A DNA stretch of 64,000 nt from Providencia manganoxydans (GCF_016618195.1 NZ_CP067099.1:2790001-2854000); one strand, 5' to 3'; shown: positions 1-10,177, counted from the stretch's first letter. Made by a program: numbers and translations. Notes: generated by a model from the sequence alone, not told the origin.

Positions 1-779
1 GTTTATTCATGTCAGGCATCCATACACGTTTTAAGATGGAAACAAAAAACTGTACTCTAAATAATTCGCAGTTCAGCTAGGCAGGAAATAAATCATGAAC
101 AACATACCTTAATGTAAAACGCTGTAGCTGGAAGAATAACGAGTACTAATAATATATTTTTATCTTTACAGTTATGTTAGCTAAATATCGTTGAAAGACT
201 TTGATCGTTATCATTGAGTTATACATCTTTACATATAAAAAACGACTTTAATTTAGTAACAAAAGGTAATTAATCAATTCAACAAACATTCTTAAAAATT
301 TAACTAACAGGTATCATTTCATTTACCTTGTTATTATTAAAATAATAAGCACATCAATTTATAATCAAAAAAACACCACTTCACTCGGTGAATGGGTAAA
401 TAAGTGAAAAATCTAATTTATTTTCCAGAACCATCACTTTTTGGCGTATGCAATATACAAAAAAACTTAGATAATTTATATTACAGCTAGTAAAAATGAA
501 GGCTGAATCGAATTATTCATTTTCTATCTTATTACTCACTACAAGCGACTAAATTATGACCTTCACACTTCACGAATAATAATGTACAAATAATAAACTC
601 ACCTTCGCTTAATCATTAACGACAATCACCTTAAAATTCTCTCTAAACGTCAGGTATCAAACTATTTTCCCCTGCATTACAATTAGCAATTGATTAATCT
701 TCATACACAGTATGGCTATTTAATCTACCCTTAACCATGGATGCACACTAAATAAAGCAATTATTCTGAGGGAATTTAA
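1..779. other. AT-rich intergenic region, no gene seen
   Basis: I see no open frame with coding character, no RNA gene and no clear repeat here. The stretch is strongly AT-rich with many stop codons in all frames. The last 15 bases before position 780 hold the ribosome binding site (GAGGGA) of the cutA-like gene. The rest is probably promoter region plus the tail of a gene lying to the left of the window. Confidence 0.5.
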
Positions 780-1127
780 ATGACTAAAAATGATGTCAGC
801 TACAAAAATGAACTACAACCTTGTATTATTTTATGCACGACAAACAGCCAAAGTAATGCGATAAAAATTGCTCAATTGTTATTAGATAAACACTTAGCAG
901 CCTGCGTGTCACTGCTTCCTGAGCTAACGTCACTTTATCGATGGGAGGATGGGATAGCCCAAGACAAAGAAATTATGTTATTCATCAAATCTACCTACAA
1001 AAACCAATCTAAATTATTTGCGACAATCAAAGAAATTCACCCTTATGAAACACCTGAACTGATTTGTCTGGATTTAGATCAAGTAGATGGCAGCTATTTA
1101 GAATGGTTAATAAAATCGGTTAAGTGA
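780..1127 (+). CDS. cutA: CutA-like divalent cation tolerance protein
   Basis: This 115-residue protein has the length and core of the CutA1 family, small trimeric ferredoxin-fold proteins linked to copper or divalent metal tolerance. Visible family features are a first beta strand with TT (ILCTTNS), the segment LAACVSLLPELTSLYRWE matching the family CVN/YxW core, and the conserved HPYETPELICLDL near the C-terminus. The start is supported by GAGGGA six bases upstream. It is monocistronic: a strong hairpin terminator follows and the next gene, betA, converges on it. The biochemical role of CutA is not settled, so only the family assignment is firm. Confidence 0.9.
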   Translation: MTKNDVSYKNELQPCIILCTTNSQSNAIKIAQLLLDKHLAACVSLLPELTSLYRWEDGIAQDKEIMLFIKSTYKNQSKLFATIKEIHPYETPELICLDLDQVDGSYLEWLIKSVK

Positions 1128-1242
1128 ACCTAGATAGTGAGCAAGCTCCCAATATTTTATCTTACCTAAGCACGAGTGTACTGGTCTGCTCTGGTAGGTA
1201 AAAAATAAATGTTATACAGATGTTCTCGTTTTCGATTTATTT

Positions 1243-1267
1243 GCCCTCTTTTATAGAGGGCTTTTTT
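1243..1267. terminator. Bidirectional terminator between cutA and betA
   Basis: Six-base-pair GC-rich stem (GCCCTC / GAGGGC) with a seven-base loop, followed on the plus strand by six T and preceded by T-rich sequence. It sits between the converging cutA and betA genes. On the minus strand the stem is followed only by an A/T mix, so it should work best for cutA. Confidence 0.85.
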
Positions 1268-1277
1268 CGTAAACTCA

Positions 1278-2945
1278 TCAGATTTGGCGTGTTTCGGCTT
1301 CACCAGCAACATAATAATCCGCTTGGCTTGTGGGAAGAGGCGCCCGTCCACGGATTTTATCCGCTATTTTTTCTGCGATCATAATAGTTGTCGCATTCAA
1401 ATTGCCTGTAATAATCAACGGCATAATCGATGCATCAATTACCCTTAAATTTTCAAGGCCATGCACTTTACCTGCACCATCAACAACCGCCATCTCATCA
1501 TTTCCCATTTTACACGTCCCACAAGGGTGAAATGCGGTTTCTGCGCGCTCACGCACAAAAGCATCCAATTCCTCATCCGTTTGAACGTACTTACCAGGAC
1601 TAATTTCTTCACCTCGATAAGGTGCTAATGCAGGCTGAGACATAATTTCACGCGTGATACGAATTGCTGCACGAAACTCCTCCCAATCCTGTTCACATGA
1701 CATGTAATTAAACAAGATACTTGGATGTTGATAAGGATCCGTTGATTTTAACCTTACACGTCCACGACTAGGGGAGCGCATGGAGCCAACATGAGCTTGA
1801 AAACCATGTACGTTAACGGCATTACTGCCATTGTAGTTGATTGCGACTGGCAAGAAATGGAATTGAATATTTGGCCAAGCAAACTTTTTGCTCGTACGAA
1901 TAAAACCGCCAGCTTCAAACTGATTACTCGCCCCTATACCAGTGCCTTTAAATAACCATTCTGCCCCAATACCGGGTTGGTTATACCATTTTAATGCAGG
2001 GTATAGCGATACGGGTTGCGTACATTCATATTGCAAATACATCTCCAAGTGATCCTGTAAATTTTCGCCAACACCAGGAAGCGAATGTACGATAGGGATA
2101 TTGAACTGTTTTAGAACCTCTTCAGGCCCCACACCAGAACGCTGTAATATCTGTGGTGAAGCAATCGCACCAGCGCATAATAACACCTCTTTACGCGCCT
2201 TAACTTGAACCGCGTTTTTACTGTTTCCTTGATAAAAACGCACCCCCGTCGCTTTTTTCGACTCAAACTCAATCAAATCAGTGGTCGCATGGGTGATAAT
2301 AGTTAAGTTTTTACGTGCCTTAGCCTGATCAAGATAGCCTCTCGCAGTACTAGAACGACGGCCTTTCGGGGTAACCGTTCTATCCATCGGGCCGAAACCC
2401 TCTTGTTGGTAACCATTAAGATCATCGGTTCTCGGATAACCCGCCTGTACACCAGCCTCAACCATCGCATGAAATAACACATTGTTACCTTGCTTTGGCG
2501 TCGTCACACTGACGGGGCCATCACCGCCATGATAGCTATTTTCACCGATATCTCGCGTTTCCGCTTTACGGAAATACGGTAAGCAATTGAGATAGTTCCA
2601 ATCCTCTAACCCAGGCGCCTTAGCCCATTCATCGAAATCTAATGCATTACCACGGATATAACACATACCGTTGATTAACGAAGAGCCGCCTAACCCCTTG
2701 CCTCGGCCGCATTCCATACGGCGGTTATTCATGTGAGGTTCAGGCTCCGTTTCATAAGCCCAGTTATAACGGCGACCCTGTAACGGATATGCTAATGCCG
2801 CCGGCATTTGAGTGCGAAAATCGAACCTATAGTCCGGTCCTCCAGCTTCAAGGAGCAGCACAGTAACATCAGGATCTTCTGTCAGGCGAGTAGCGAGAAC
2901 GTTACCGGCTGAACCAGCACCGATAATAATGTAATCATAGACCAT
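1278..2945 (-). CDS. betA: Choline dehydrogenase BetA
   Basis: This FAD-dependent GMC oxidoreductase oxidises choline to betaine aldehyde, and can go on to glycine betaine, at the inner membrane. At 555 residues it is one less than E. coli BetA. Visible features: the N-terminal FAD-binding motif [10 protein letters not shown], the GMC signature region around [20 protein letters not shown], and the C-terminal catalytic region with [12 protein letters not shown] and [16 protein letters not shown] chose the ATG at 2945 (MVYDYIIIG) because AGAGGAGA lies about six bases upstream and the protein then aligns with the E. coli start; an in-frame start eight codons further up lacks both. It is the last gene of betIBA. 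Confidence 0.97.
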   Translation of the reverse strand: MVYDYIIIGAGSAGNVLATRLTEDPDVTVLLLEAGGPDYRFDFRTQMPAALAYPLQGRRYNWAYETEPEPHMNNRRMECGRGKGLGGSSLINGMCYIRGNALDFDEWAKAPGLEDWNYLNCLPYFRKAETRDIGENSYHGGDGPVSVTTPKQGNNVLFHAMVEAGVQAGYPRTDDLNGYQQEGFGPMDRTVTPKGRRSSTARGYLDQAKARKNLTIITHATTDLIEFESKKATGVRFYQGNSKNAVQVKARKEVLLCAGAIASPQILQRSGVGPEEVLKQFNIPIVHSLPGVGENLQDHLEMYLQYECTQPVSLYPALKWYNQPGIGAEWLFKGTGIGASNQFEAGGFIRTSKKFAWPNIQFHFLPVAINYNGSNAVNVHGFQAHVGSMRSPSRGRVRLKSTDPYQHPSILFNYMSCEQDWEEFRAAIRITREIMSQPALAPYRGEEISPGKYVQTDEELDAFVRERAETAFHPCGTCKMGNDEMAVVDGAGKVHGLENLRVIDASIMPLIITGNLNATTIMIAEKIADKIRGRAPLPTSQADYYVAGEAETRQI

Positions 2946-2984
2946 TGTTATCTCCTCTGTTTCAGTCAAATTAAAAATAAGTGA

Positions 2985-4460
2985 TTAAAATACGGATGAA
3001 AATTCCTCGAGCTCAACTTGAATGGATTTGATTTGAGTGTAATTTTGTAATGTGACTAAGCCATTTTCACGCCCAACCCCTGAGTGCTTGTAACCGCCAA
3101 CAGGCATTTGAGCCGGTGATTCGCCCCATGTATTAACCCAACAAATACCCGCTTCCAATTGATGAATGACTCGGTGAGCACGTGATATATCACGGGTAAC
3201 CACCCCTGCTGCTAGTCCATATAATGTATTATTCGCTCGCTCAATCACTTCATCTTCCGATTGATAACTGAGAATGCTCATCACAGGGCCAAAAATTTCC
3301 TCTTGGGCGATCCGCATATCATCTGTACAGTTGGTAAAGACAGTAGGCAATATGTAAGCTCCCTGAGCAAACTCATCTTCAATGAAACGTTCCCCCCCAC
3401 ACAGTAATGTAGCGCCTTGCTGTTTACCTATCTCAATGTAGCGCAAGACATTTTCCATATGAGAGAAACTGACAAGTGGTCCAAAATTGGTATCAGGATC
3501 AACCGGCGAACCAATTCGAATACGCCCTACACGTTGTTGGATTTTAGCTTCAAATTTCTGTTTTAATGCTTCAGGCACAAACACTCGCGTCCCATTAGTA
3601 CAGACTTGCCCTGAGCTGTAAAAATTAGCCATCATGGCAATATCTGCGGCGATATCGAGATCGGCATCATCAAAAATGATCAAGGGTGATTTACCACCTA
3701 GCTCCATTGTCACTTCTTTAAGTGTCGAGCCAGATGCATTTGCCATGACTTTTTTGCCTGTCGCAACACCACCTGTAAACGAAACCTTAGCGATACCTGA
3801 ATGTTCTGATAGCCATTGCCCAATTTCGGCGCCACCAGTAACAACATTAAATACGCCAGCGGGTAGGCCTGCTTCGGTATAAATTTCAGCTAATTTAAGT
3901 GCAGTTAATGAGGTGACCTCACTGGGTTTGAATACCATTGCATTACCAGCAGCTAAGGCGGGAGCCGATTTCCACAGAGCAATTTGAATAGGGTAATTCC
4001 ATGCGCCAATCGCAGCAACAACCCCCAGTGGTTCACGGCGTGTATAAACGAATGAGCTATCACGCAAAGGTATCTGCTCCCCTTCTAAAGCGGGGATCAG
4101 ACCTGCATAATACTCCAACACATCTGCACCTGTTACAATGTCGACATAACGGGTTTCTGATATCGGTTTACCTGTATCCAATGTTTCAAGTTGAGCGAGT
4201 TCTTCGTTACGTTCACGCAATAAATCAACGGCTCGACGCAAAATACGTGAACGTTCCATTGCCGTCATTGCCGCCCAAATTTTTTGCCCTTGATGAGCAC
4301 TTTCCACCGCCCAATTAATATCTTCATGGCTAGCTGATTGTAAACGTGCGATCACTTCACCATTTGCTGGGTTAATTGCATCAAACTGCTCACACTCAGG
4401 TTGTGAACTATCCACATATCCACCGTGGATATAGAGTTTATGTAATTGGGATTGGTGCAT
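2985..4460 (-). CDS. betB: Betaine aldehyde dehydrogenase BetB
   Basis: This NAD(P)-dependent aldehyde dehydrogenase converts betaine aldehyde to the osmoprotectant glycine betaine. At 491 residues it is almost the length of E. coli BetB (490). The family motifs are present: the glutamate motif [10 protein letters not shown], the catalytic cysteine in [14 protein letters not shown], the cofactor-loop segment [12 protein letters not shown] and the C-terminal [13 protein letters not shown]. It lies between betI and betA with short gaps (27 and 39 bases), as in the standard betIBA operon, and should be derepressed when choline relieves BetI. Confidence 0.97.
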   Translation of the reverse strand: MHQSQLHKLYIHGGYVDSSQPECEQFDAINPANGEVIARLQSASHEDINWAVESAHQGQKIWAAMTAMERSRILRRAVDLLRERNEELAQLETLDTGKPISETRYVDIVTGADVLEYYAGLIPALEGEQIPLRDSSFVYTRREPLGVVAAIGAWNYPIQIALWKSAPALAAGNAMVFKPSEVTSLTALKLAEIYTEAGLPAGVFNVVTGGAEIGQWLSEHSGIAKVSFTGGVATGKKVMANASGSTLKEVTMELGGKSPLIIFDDADLDIAADIAMMANFYSSGQVCTNGTRVFVPEALKQKFEAKIQQRVGRIRIGSPVDPDTNFGPLVSFSHMENVLRYIEIGKQQGATLLCGGERFIEDEFAQGAYILPTVFTNCTDDMRIAQEEIFGPVMSILSYQSEDEVIERANNTLYGLAAGVVTRDISRAHRVIHQLEAGICWVNTWGESPAQMPVGGYKHSGVGRENGLVTLQNYTQIKSIQVELEEFSSVF

Positions 4461-4487
4461 AATATCTCCTTCAATTAAAGCTAAGGC

Positions 4488-5084
4488 TTAGCTCTGACCA
4501 TGTCGTTCAAATTGCATATCGATGTATTCGTTGGTAATGGTTAATGCATCCTGTAGTGGAAATGTTTCGTTGCTTAACGCGCTACGTAACCAAATCCCAT
4601 CAATCAACGCTGCTAGGCCTTTTGCAGCCATACGTGCCGATTGCTTATCCAGCACACGCGCAAACTCATAACTTAAGTTTGAATATAACCGTCTATCATT
4701 GACCTGTTGTAAGCGATTTAAATTGCGTTGATGCATACTGCTTGCCCAAAACGCTAACCATGTTTTCATTGCCGCTTCACTGATCTGTGAAGGATCAAAG
4801 TTACCTTCCACAATAGCTTGAATGCGTTGCTTAGGCTCGGCATGACTCAACATCCTTAAACGCATTGCAACAGCAAAACCGAGCTGGTACTGAATATGGC
4901 GCATTGTGGCCTCTAATAAACCATTTTTATCGCGGAAGTAATGGCTAATAATTCCTGTTGATACTCCCGCTTTGCGAGCAATTAATGCGATGCTAGCTTC
5001 CTGCATTCCAACCTCATTAATCACTTCAAGTGTGGCTTGAATTAGCTGCTGCTTACGTATCGATTGCATTCCTATCTTCGGCAT
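4488..5084 (-). CDS. betI: Choline-responsive repressor BetI
   Basis: A 198-residue TetR-family repressor with an N-terminal helix-turn-helix ([26 protein letters not shown]) that matches BetI closely; E. coli BetI has 195 residues. In the known system BetI represses both betT and betIBA and choline relieves it. The gene is first in the minus-strand operon and divergent from betT, with a candidate operator in the 200-bp gap between them. The C-terminal domain ([25 protein letters not shown] region) is the ligand-binding part in this family. Confidence 0.95.
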   Translation of the reverse strand: MPKIGMQSIRKQQLIQATLEVINEVGMQEASIALIARKAGVSTGIISHYFRDKNGLLEATMRHIQYQLGFAVAMRLRMLSHAEPKQRIQAIVEGNFDPSQISEAAMKTWLAFWASSMHQRNLNRLQQVNDRRLYSNLSYEFARVLDKQSARMAAKGLAALIDGIWLRSALSNETFPLQDALTITNEYIDMQFERHGQS

Positions 5085-5135
5085 GATCTCTAAACCTAAA
5101 AAATACAGTGAACACTATTATTAAACTTTTTTTTA

Positions 5136-5149
5136 ATTGAACATTCAAT
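5136..5149. promoter_or_regulatory. Candidate BetI operator
   Basis: A perfect dyad ATTGA-ACAT-TCAAT lies 52-65 bases upstream of betI, in the divergent betI-betT promoter region, and extends into TCAATCAATA. It resembles the ATTGA/TCAAT inverted repeat recognised by BetI in E. coli. The assignment rests on sequence resemblance and position only. Confidence 0.6.
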
Positions 5150-5293
5150 CAATATTAACTATATTTTATCACAAAGATTTTACAAACGTAAGGAGAGGAT
5201 AGCCGTGAAAATTTGAATCTTTGCTAAAAATTCAAACAGTTAGTAAAGAATGCAACTTTTAACTTTTAAACAAATAAAATTGTGGAACTGCCG

Positions 5294-7336
5294 ATGACAA
5301 CTCAAAACAGTCCAAAAAATCAGCAGAAAGACAAACTGAATTCTGTGGTTTTTTTCTATTCCGCTGGGTTAATCCTAGCGTTTTCATTTTTCACCATACT
5401 CATGACCGAAACCGCCAATCAATGGATCGTTGCCACGCTAGGCTGGGTATCCAAAACATTTGGTTGGTATTATTTATTAGCAGCAACCTTGTATATCGTG
5501 TTTGTGATTTTTATCGCCACCTCACGGTTTGGTAATATCAAGTTAGGGCCCGAGCAATCTAAGCCTGAATTCAGTGTGCTCAGTTGGTCTGCAATGTTAT
5601 TTGCAGCAGGGATCGGTATTGACCTGATGTTCTTCTCTGTAGCAGAGCCTGTGACACAGTATATGCTACCGCCAACTGGCGAAGGGCAAACATTAGAAGC
5701 AGCCCGTCAGTCGATGGTGTGGACCCTATTCCACTATGGCCTGACGGGCTGGTCTATGTACGCATTGATGGGGATCGCTCTGGGGTATTTTAGTTATCGA
5801 TATAATTTACCTTTAACCATTCGCTCCGCGCTATATCCTATATTTGGTAAACGAATTTACGGGCCAATTGGCCACACCGTCGATATTGCCGCCGTTATTG
5901 GTACCATCTTTGGAATTGCAACCACATTAGGCATCGGTGTTGTACAGCTTAACTATGGGTTGAAAGTCCTATTCGATATCCCACAGGGGCTGGCCGCTCA
6001 AGGTGGATTGATCCTACTTTCCGTTATTATGGCTGTAATTTCAGCAACTTCAGGGGTTAATAAAGGGATCCGCGTTTTATCTGAGCTAAATGTGTTACTG
6101 GCTTTTGGTTTGATCTTATTTATTCTCTTTGTTGGTGATACTGAATTCTTACTCAATGCCTTAGTACTGAATGTCGGCGACTATATTAACCGCTTTATGG
6201 GTATGACCCTTAACAGCTTCGCTTTTGATAGACCAACGGATTGGATGAATAGCTGGACGCTCTTTTTCTGGGCGTGGTGGGTTGCATGGTCACCATTTGT
6301 AGGGCTCTTTCTTGCACGTATTTCCCGCGGACGCACTATACGCCAATTCGTTATTGGCACCTTGATCATTCCATTTGTATTCACCCTGCTTTGGCTATCC
6401 ATTTTTGGTAATAGCGCACTCTATGAAATCATTCATGGTAATAAAGCGCTCGCCGAAACCGTTCTTGCCGCTCCCGAGAAGGGCTTTTACTCACTACTTG
6501 AGCTTTACCCGGGTTTTGGCTTAACCGCTTCTGTCGCCACCATCACTGGCTTGTTATTTTACGTGACATCTGCTGACTCAGGCTCCTTAGTACTTGGTAA
6601 TTTCACCTCTAATTTAAGCGATATTAACAATGATGCGCCAAACTGGTTGCGTATTTTTTGGTCAATCGCCATCGGTTTATTAACCCTTGGTATGTTGATG
6701 ACCGATGGTGTTTCTGCTTTACAGAACACGACCGTGATCATGGGTTTACCATTTAGTTTTGTGATTTTCTTTATCATGGCGGGTCTATATAAGTCATTAA
6801 AAGTTGAAGATTTTAGACGTGTCAGTTCATTAACGACCAGCGCACCTGCGCCTTTATATGGCAATGGCAAATTAAACTGGAAACAGCGCCTTGGTCGAGT
6901 GATGAATTTCCCTGGAACCACTTATACCCAAAGGATGCTCGATCTTGTGTGCGTACCGGCCATGCAAGAAGTGGCAAAAGAGCTATCACTGCGGGGTGCA
7001 AAGGTTGAATTTAATAGCCTTCCACCGGTTGCAGATGAGCGATTAAACCATTTAGAGCTGGTTGTCGATTTAGTTGAAGAGCAAAACTTTATTTATCAAA
7101 TTTGGCCTCAACGCTATTCAGTACCGGGTTTCACCTATCGAGCACGCTCAGGGAAATCACACTATTACCGATTAGAAACCTTTTTATGGGAAGGAACTCA
7201 AGGTAATGATTTAATGGACTTTACTAAAGAACAAGTGATCAGTGATATCTTAGATCAATATGAAAAACACCTTAACTTTATTCACTTAAGCCGTGAAGCC
7301 CCCGGTTCAACACTAACTTTCCCTGAAACTAACTAA
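5294..7336 (+). CDS. betT: High-affinity choline transporter BetT
   Basis: This BCCT-family, proton-driven choline transporter supplies the substrate for BetA and BetB. About twelve hydrophobic segments span residues 15-510, including the conserved SKTFGWYYLLAA, FAAGIGIDLMFFSVAEP and WTLFFWAWWVAWSPFVGLF (the tryptophan-rich BCCT substrate segment). A cytoplasmic C-terminal extension of about 170 residues follows, the region tied to osmotic control in E. coli BetT. I prefer the ATG at 5294 (MTTQNSPK), with GGAA seven bases upstream, over the in-frame GTG at 5282, which has no ribosome binding site. It is divergent from betIBA and ends in a strong terminator. Confidence 0.96.
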   Translation: MTTQNSPKNQQKDKLNSVVFFYSAGLILAFSFFTILMTETANQWIVATLGWVSKTFGWYYLLAATLYIVFVIFIATSRFGNIKLGPEQSKPEFSVLSWSAMLFAAGIGIDLMFFSVAEPVTQYMLPPTGEGQTLEAARQSMVWTLFHYGLTGWSMYALMGIALGYFSYRYNLPLTIRSALYPIFGKRIYGPIGHTVDIAAVIGTIFGIATTLGIGVVQLNYGLKVLFDIPQGLAAQGGLILLSVIMAVISATSGVNKGIRVLSELNVLLAFGLILFILFVGDTEFLLNALVLNVGDYINRFMGMTLNSFAFDRPTDWMNSWTLFFWAWWVAWSPFVGLFLARISRGRTIRQFVIGTLIIPFVFTLLWLSIFGNSALYEIIHGNKALAETVLAAPEKGFYSLLELYPGFGLTASVATITGLLFYVTSADSGSLVLGNFTSNLSDINNDAPNWLRIFWSIAIGLLTLGMLMTDGVSALQNTTVIMGLPFSFVIFFIMAGLYKSLKVEDFRRVSSLTTSAPAPLYGNGKLNWKQRLGRVMNFPGTTYTQRMLDLVCVPAMQEVAKELSLRGAKVEFNSLPPVADERLNHLELVVDLVEEQNFIYQIWPQRYSVPGFTYRARSGKSHYYRLETFLWEGTQGNDLMDFTKEQVISDILDQYEKHLNFIHLSREAPGSTLTFPETN

Positions 7337-7344
7337 CCGTACTA

Positions 7345-7376
7345 CCTAAAAAGGACTCGTTTGAGTCCTTTTTAGG
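7345..7376 (+). terminator. Terminator of betT
   Basis: A perfect 14-bp stem (CCTAAAAAGGACTC / GAGTCCTTTTTAGG) with a GTTT loop, starting eight bases after the betT stop. The A-rich base of the left arm and T-rich base of the right arm give a classical intrinsic terminator that could work in both directions. Confidence 0.9.
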
Positions 7377-7515
7377 CTTGCAACGGCCTGCACGTTTTTC
7401 CAATAAATTTCATGACAAGTCATTAATGTCTTCATCATTTAACCAATGAATATGGCGTAATTTTATCGTTAACGACCCAATGTAAGCAGGAAAAATTTCC
7501 GCTATTGAAAGAGAA

Positions 7516-8436
7516 ATGATGATGAAAAAAACACTGTTTTCACCTTATTTTGATGTGACTGTTGATGCGATTTGGAATGATCCACTTTCCCCCAACGGTA
7601 AACCAAACCCTAAATATAGCCAAGCTGCGATCAGTAAAGGCGTTGATGGTGTTTACTTAGCTTTTTTAACTGCGGATGCGAATAATAATGCTGCATGGGG
7701 AGCATACTCAAGTATGCCTATCTCTTGGGCTAAACCATTTTGTGATGCCTTGATTGATGCCAATATCAAAGTGATAGTGTCCTTTGGAGGGGCTGCTAAC
7801 TATGATATTTCAGTTAGACAAACCGTTGAGCAACTTATTGCCACCTACCAAGACGTGATTGATACGCTTGGCGCTTCACAACTGGACTTTGATTTCGAAA
7901 ATGATTTATACGATGCCGATAAAGCTTTTAGCGCATTAGTCACCATCATGAAAAATAACCCTGATATCGTTTTAAGTCTCACATTACCGGTCATGCCATA
8001 TGGCCTTGTTACAAAAGGGTTAGCCTTAGTACAAAAATCCGTTAATGCGGGTTTAAAAATGAAAGTTAATGGTATGGCAATGGATTATGGTCAAGGAACT
8101 GATAAAAATATGGGACAAGCAGCGGTTGATGTAGCAAGCAGTCTAAAAAACCAATTAAAAATTTACTACCCAACACTGACAGATACGGAGCTATATGATT
8201 TAGTACAAGTCACACCAATGATCGGCCTTAATGATGATAAATCTATATTTAACTTTGATGATATTAATACCCTAAGTAGTTTTGCAAAAACCAATGGAGT
8301 GAACTTAATTTCAATATGGAGTTTAACCCGCGATAGAGTTGGCGTTGGTGAATCAGCATCAGCGTCCTACTCAGGAAACTCAGCACAAACCAAGGATTTT
8401 GAATATACGGAACGCTTTGTCAATGCTCTTAAATAA
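7516..8436 (+). CDS. GH18-like (chitinase-type) protein
   Basis: A 306-residue single-domain TIM-barrel protein of the glycoside hydrolase 18 type. Seen directly: the second-strand motif VIVSFGGAANY (family SxGG) and the fourth-strand motif LDFDFEND, which keeps the DxDxE catalytic pattern including the proton-donor glutamate. Later, VNGMAMDYG corresponds to the family's substrate-binding MxYD region. There is no signal peptide: the N-terminus runs MMMKKTLFSPYFDV straight into the first strand. Whether it acts inside the cell or leaves by a non-Sec route cannot be told. Three consecutive ATGs make the exact start uncertain by two codons. The gene stands alone between two terminators. Chitin or a related GlcNAc polymer is a guess at substrate. 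Confidence 0.75.
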   Translation: MMMKKTLFSPYFDVTVDAIWNDPLSPNGKPNPKYSQAAISKGVDGVYLAFLTADANNNAAWGAYSSMPISWAKPFCDALIDANIKVIVSFGGAANYDISVRQTVEQLIATYQDVIDTLGASQLDFDFENDLYDADKAFSALVTIMKNNPDIVLSLTLPVMPYGLVTKGLALVQKSVNAGLKMKVNGMAMDYGQGTDKNMGQAAVDVASSLKNQLKIYYPTLTDTELYDLVQVTPMIGLNDDKSIFNFDDINTLSSFAKTNGVNLISIWSLTRDRVGVGESASASYSGNSAQTKDFEYTERFVNALK

Positions 8437-8465
8437 TCAATTTAAATGATGAGTTATGAAAACCT

Positions 8466-8493
8466 AAGGAAAGGCACTATCGCGCCTTTCCTT
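8466..8493. terminator. Bidirectional terminator after the GH18-like gene
   Basis: A 10-bp stem AAGGAAAGGC / GCCTTTCCTT with an eight-base loop lies between two converging genes and overlaps the last codon of the minus-strand gene at 8492. A-rich and T-rich flanks suit termination in both directions. Confidence 0.75.
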
Positions 8494-8854
8494 ATTTCCT
8501 TGCTTGTTCAATCATCTGTTTGAGCTGTTCAGGATCATGCAGCCATGTAGGTTCACCAGTACATCCCTTGGTGACAACAGAGCGATGACAGAGATCATTA
8601 TTCCAATTTCCCCAAGTATTACCTTGTTGCTGCTTTTCAGCCAGTAAATCTTCATAATGACGCTCCGCTTCAGGGATCTTCTTTTTAGGATCAAAAACGA
8701 AACGTTGTTGCTGTTTGACAGTATCAATACCTTGATAGTTTTCACTATATACGCGATCTGCGGGAGACTTTTCTTTGAAGGTATAATCCGTTGCCATACT
8801 TGGAACGGAAATAATAAACATGCTGAATATTAATAAGCTTTTAAACATAATCAT
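8492..8854 (-). CDS. Small secreted protein of unknown function
   Basis: I do not recognise this 120-residue protein. Residues 1-22 form a Sec signal peptide (short basic start, hydrophobic core LLIFSMFIISV, likely cleavage after PSMA), so the mature chain of about 98 residues should be periplasmic. The mature part is rich in Q, K and E, and has two cysteines close together (DLCHRSVVTKGCTG) that could form a disulfide, and a tryptophan-rich patch GNTWGNWNND just before them. ATGs at 8854 and 8848 are both possible starts. It is not obviously linked to its neighbours. Confidence 0.7.
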   Translation of the reverse strand: MIMFKSLLIFSMFIISVPSMATDYTFKEKSPADRVYSENYQGIDTVKQQQRFVFDPKKKIPEAERHYEDLLAEKQQQGNTWGNWNNDLCHRSVVTKGCTGEPTWLHDPEQLKQMIEQARK

Positions 8855-9071
8855 ATCTTGATAATAAAATTATCAAAAATTATAGATATGACGAATGAAA
8901 TGGCGAGTTTTATCTTAAAAAAACTCGCATTAATGGACGATTTATCAACAGATGAATGATATTTTCATCAAATTTCAATCGATTGATTTTATTTGTTTTT
9001 TTATGACTAAACTGTTAACCACACAAAGTTTAATGGATAATAGCCTTCGAGGCTTTAAATCATTCAAAATA

Positions 9072-9110
9072 CAGTGAGCCGGCAAATGAGCATACTCAAC
9101 AACACCGCAA
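9072..9110. repeat. Possible remnant of an ERIC-like repeat
   Basis: The bases from about GAGCCGGCAAATGAG through ACTCAACAACACCGCAACT resemble the right end of the fuller ERIC-like element found between fliP and fliQ (39889-39930). Only about 40 bases are recognisable and the copy directly abuts the kdgR stop codon. I regard it as a degenerate fragment. Confidence 0.4.
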
Positions 9111-9896
9111 CTATAATGGGTAATTATGATACCCCATCATCTCAGAAATATTACATCCCGCCACCTTTAATAAACTCACATAATCGTCTAGTTGTTGTTC
9201 ATCAAAGCGAATAGTTGGGAAAGATATTGATAATCCTGCAATAACTTGCCCTAAACGATCATAAATAGGCACGGCAACACAACGTAACCCTAGCTCTTGT
9301 TCTTCTCTATCCTCTGCGTAACCTTGTTCTCGCACCATCGCTAATTCAACCGTTAGCTGATTTGCATTCAATAATGTCGTCTCTGTTTTTCTAACAAATT
9401 CAATCTGTTCTAATATTCCTTTGACAATCTCTTCATCTTGCCAAGCTAACAGCACTTTACCAATAGCGGTACAATACAAAGGATTACGTCGTCCAACTCG
9501 CGAATACATGCGTAAATTATAGCTAGAATCAATTTTATGAATATAAATAATCGCATTATCATCAAATGCACCAAGATGTAATGCCTCATGAGTTAATTGA
9601 CCAATATGGCGCATTTCTTTATCAGCAATTTCAATTAAATCAACATACTCTAGCGATTTAGCACCTAATTCAAATAATTTAAGTGTCAGAGAATATTTAT
9701 CCGCTTCCCCTTCTTGTACCACATATCCCAGTTGCTTCATGGTTTGTAAAAAGCGATAAGTTGTCGCTTTTGACATGAATAAGCGTTGGGAGAGTTCAGA
9801 TACCCCGATCTCTTTTTGCTCTCCTAATGCGCTCAGGATACTGAATACTTTCACTACAGAAGATACCGCGTCTGTTTGCGTGACATTATCCGTCAT
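9111..9896 (-). CDS. kdgR: IclR-family repressor KdgR
   Basis: A 261-residue IclR-family regulator that matches KdgR of enterobacteria along its length. An N-terminal winged helix (about 10-75) carries VSELSQRLFMSKATTYRFLQ as recognition region. The C-terminal effector domain includes SYNLRMYSRVGRRNPLYCTA and GLRCVAVPIYDR, the latter the usual IclR signature. KdgR binds 2-keto-3-deoxygluconate and represses genes for its transport and breakdown. It is divergent from kdgK-eda, the expected targets, and a KdgR-type box lies in the intervening region. No pectinase or kdu genes are in the window. Confidence 0.93.
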   Translation of the reverse strand: MTDNVTQTDAVSSVVKVFSILSALGEQKEIGVSELSQRLFMSKATTYRFLQTMKQLGYVVQEGEADKYSLTLKLFELGAKSLEYVDLIEIADKEMRHIGQLTHEALHLGAFDDNAIIYIHKIDSSYNLRMYSRVGRRNPLYCTAIGKVLLAWQDEEIVKGILEQIEFVRKTETTLLNANQLTVELAMVREQGYAEDREEQELGLRCVAVPIYDRLGQVIAGLSISFPTIRFDEQQLDDYVSLLKVAGCNISEMMGYHNYPL

Positions 9897-9920
9897 TATT
9901 AACCATTCCTTATAGACTCA

Positions 9921-9998
9921 AAATAATTCAAGTTGCAGATAGGTGGCAATCACCGCCCTTTAACGAAAAGCTCCGCGACTTGAAGCACGACGAGTATA
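9921..9998. repeat. ERIC-end-like palindromic repeat
   Basis: The stretch opens with CAAAATAATTCAAGTTGCAG and closes with GCGACTTGAAGCACGACGAG, which resemble the two ends of enterobacterial ERIC-like elements, while the usual central core is missing. Inner arms GGTGGC and CGCC can also pair. It lies just upstream of kdgR and would form a hairpin in RNA. It may be an internally deleted copy of the family seen at 39813-39935. Confidence 0.45.
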
Positions 9999-10070
9999 TG
10001 CCATTTTATTGACTGCTACACAGCATAGAGAACCCCCTTATAAAAAACAAGAACAGCGATTCGATTTTTT

Positions 10071-10090
10071 TAAAACACTGTTTCATTTTT
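10071..10090 (+). promoter_or_regulatory. Candidate KdgR operator
   Basis: The sequence TAAAACACTGTTTCATTTTT, 88 bases upstream of kdgK, has the near-palindromic core AAACA-C-TGTTT followed by CATTTT, as in published KdgR boxes of pectinolytic enterobacteria. Position between kdgR and kdgK fits control of the divergent kdgK-eda operon. Confidence 0.6.
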
Positions 10091-10177
10091 ATTGAAGTTA
10101 CCTAAAAAATGGGCTTTAATGACAACCATTCAATGATGATTTTTAGAATGACAATAAAATGCAGGTGGTAAACAAAC

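Noticed and set aside
1166..1351. 61-codon minus-strand frame over the cutA-betA terminator
   Set aside because: It overlaps the end of betA and the terminator hairpin and has no start signals.
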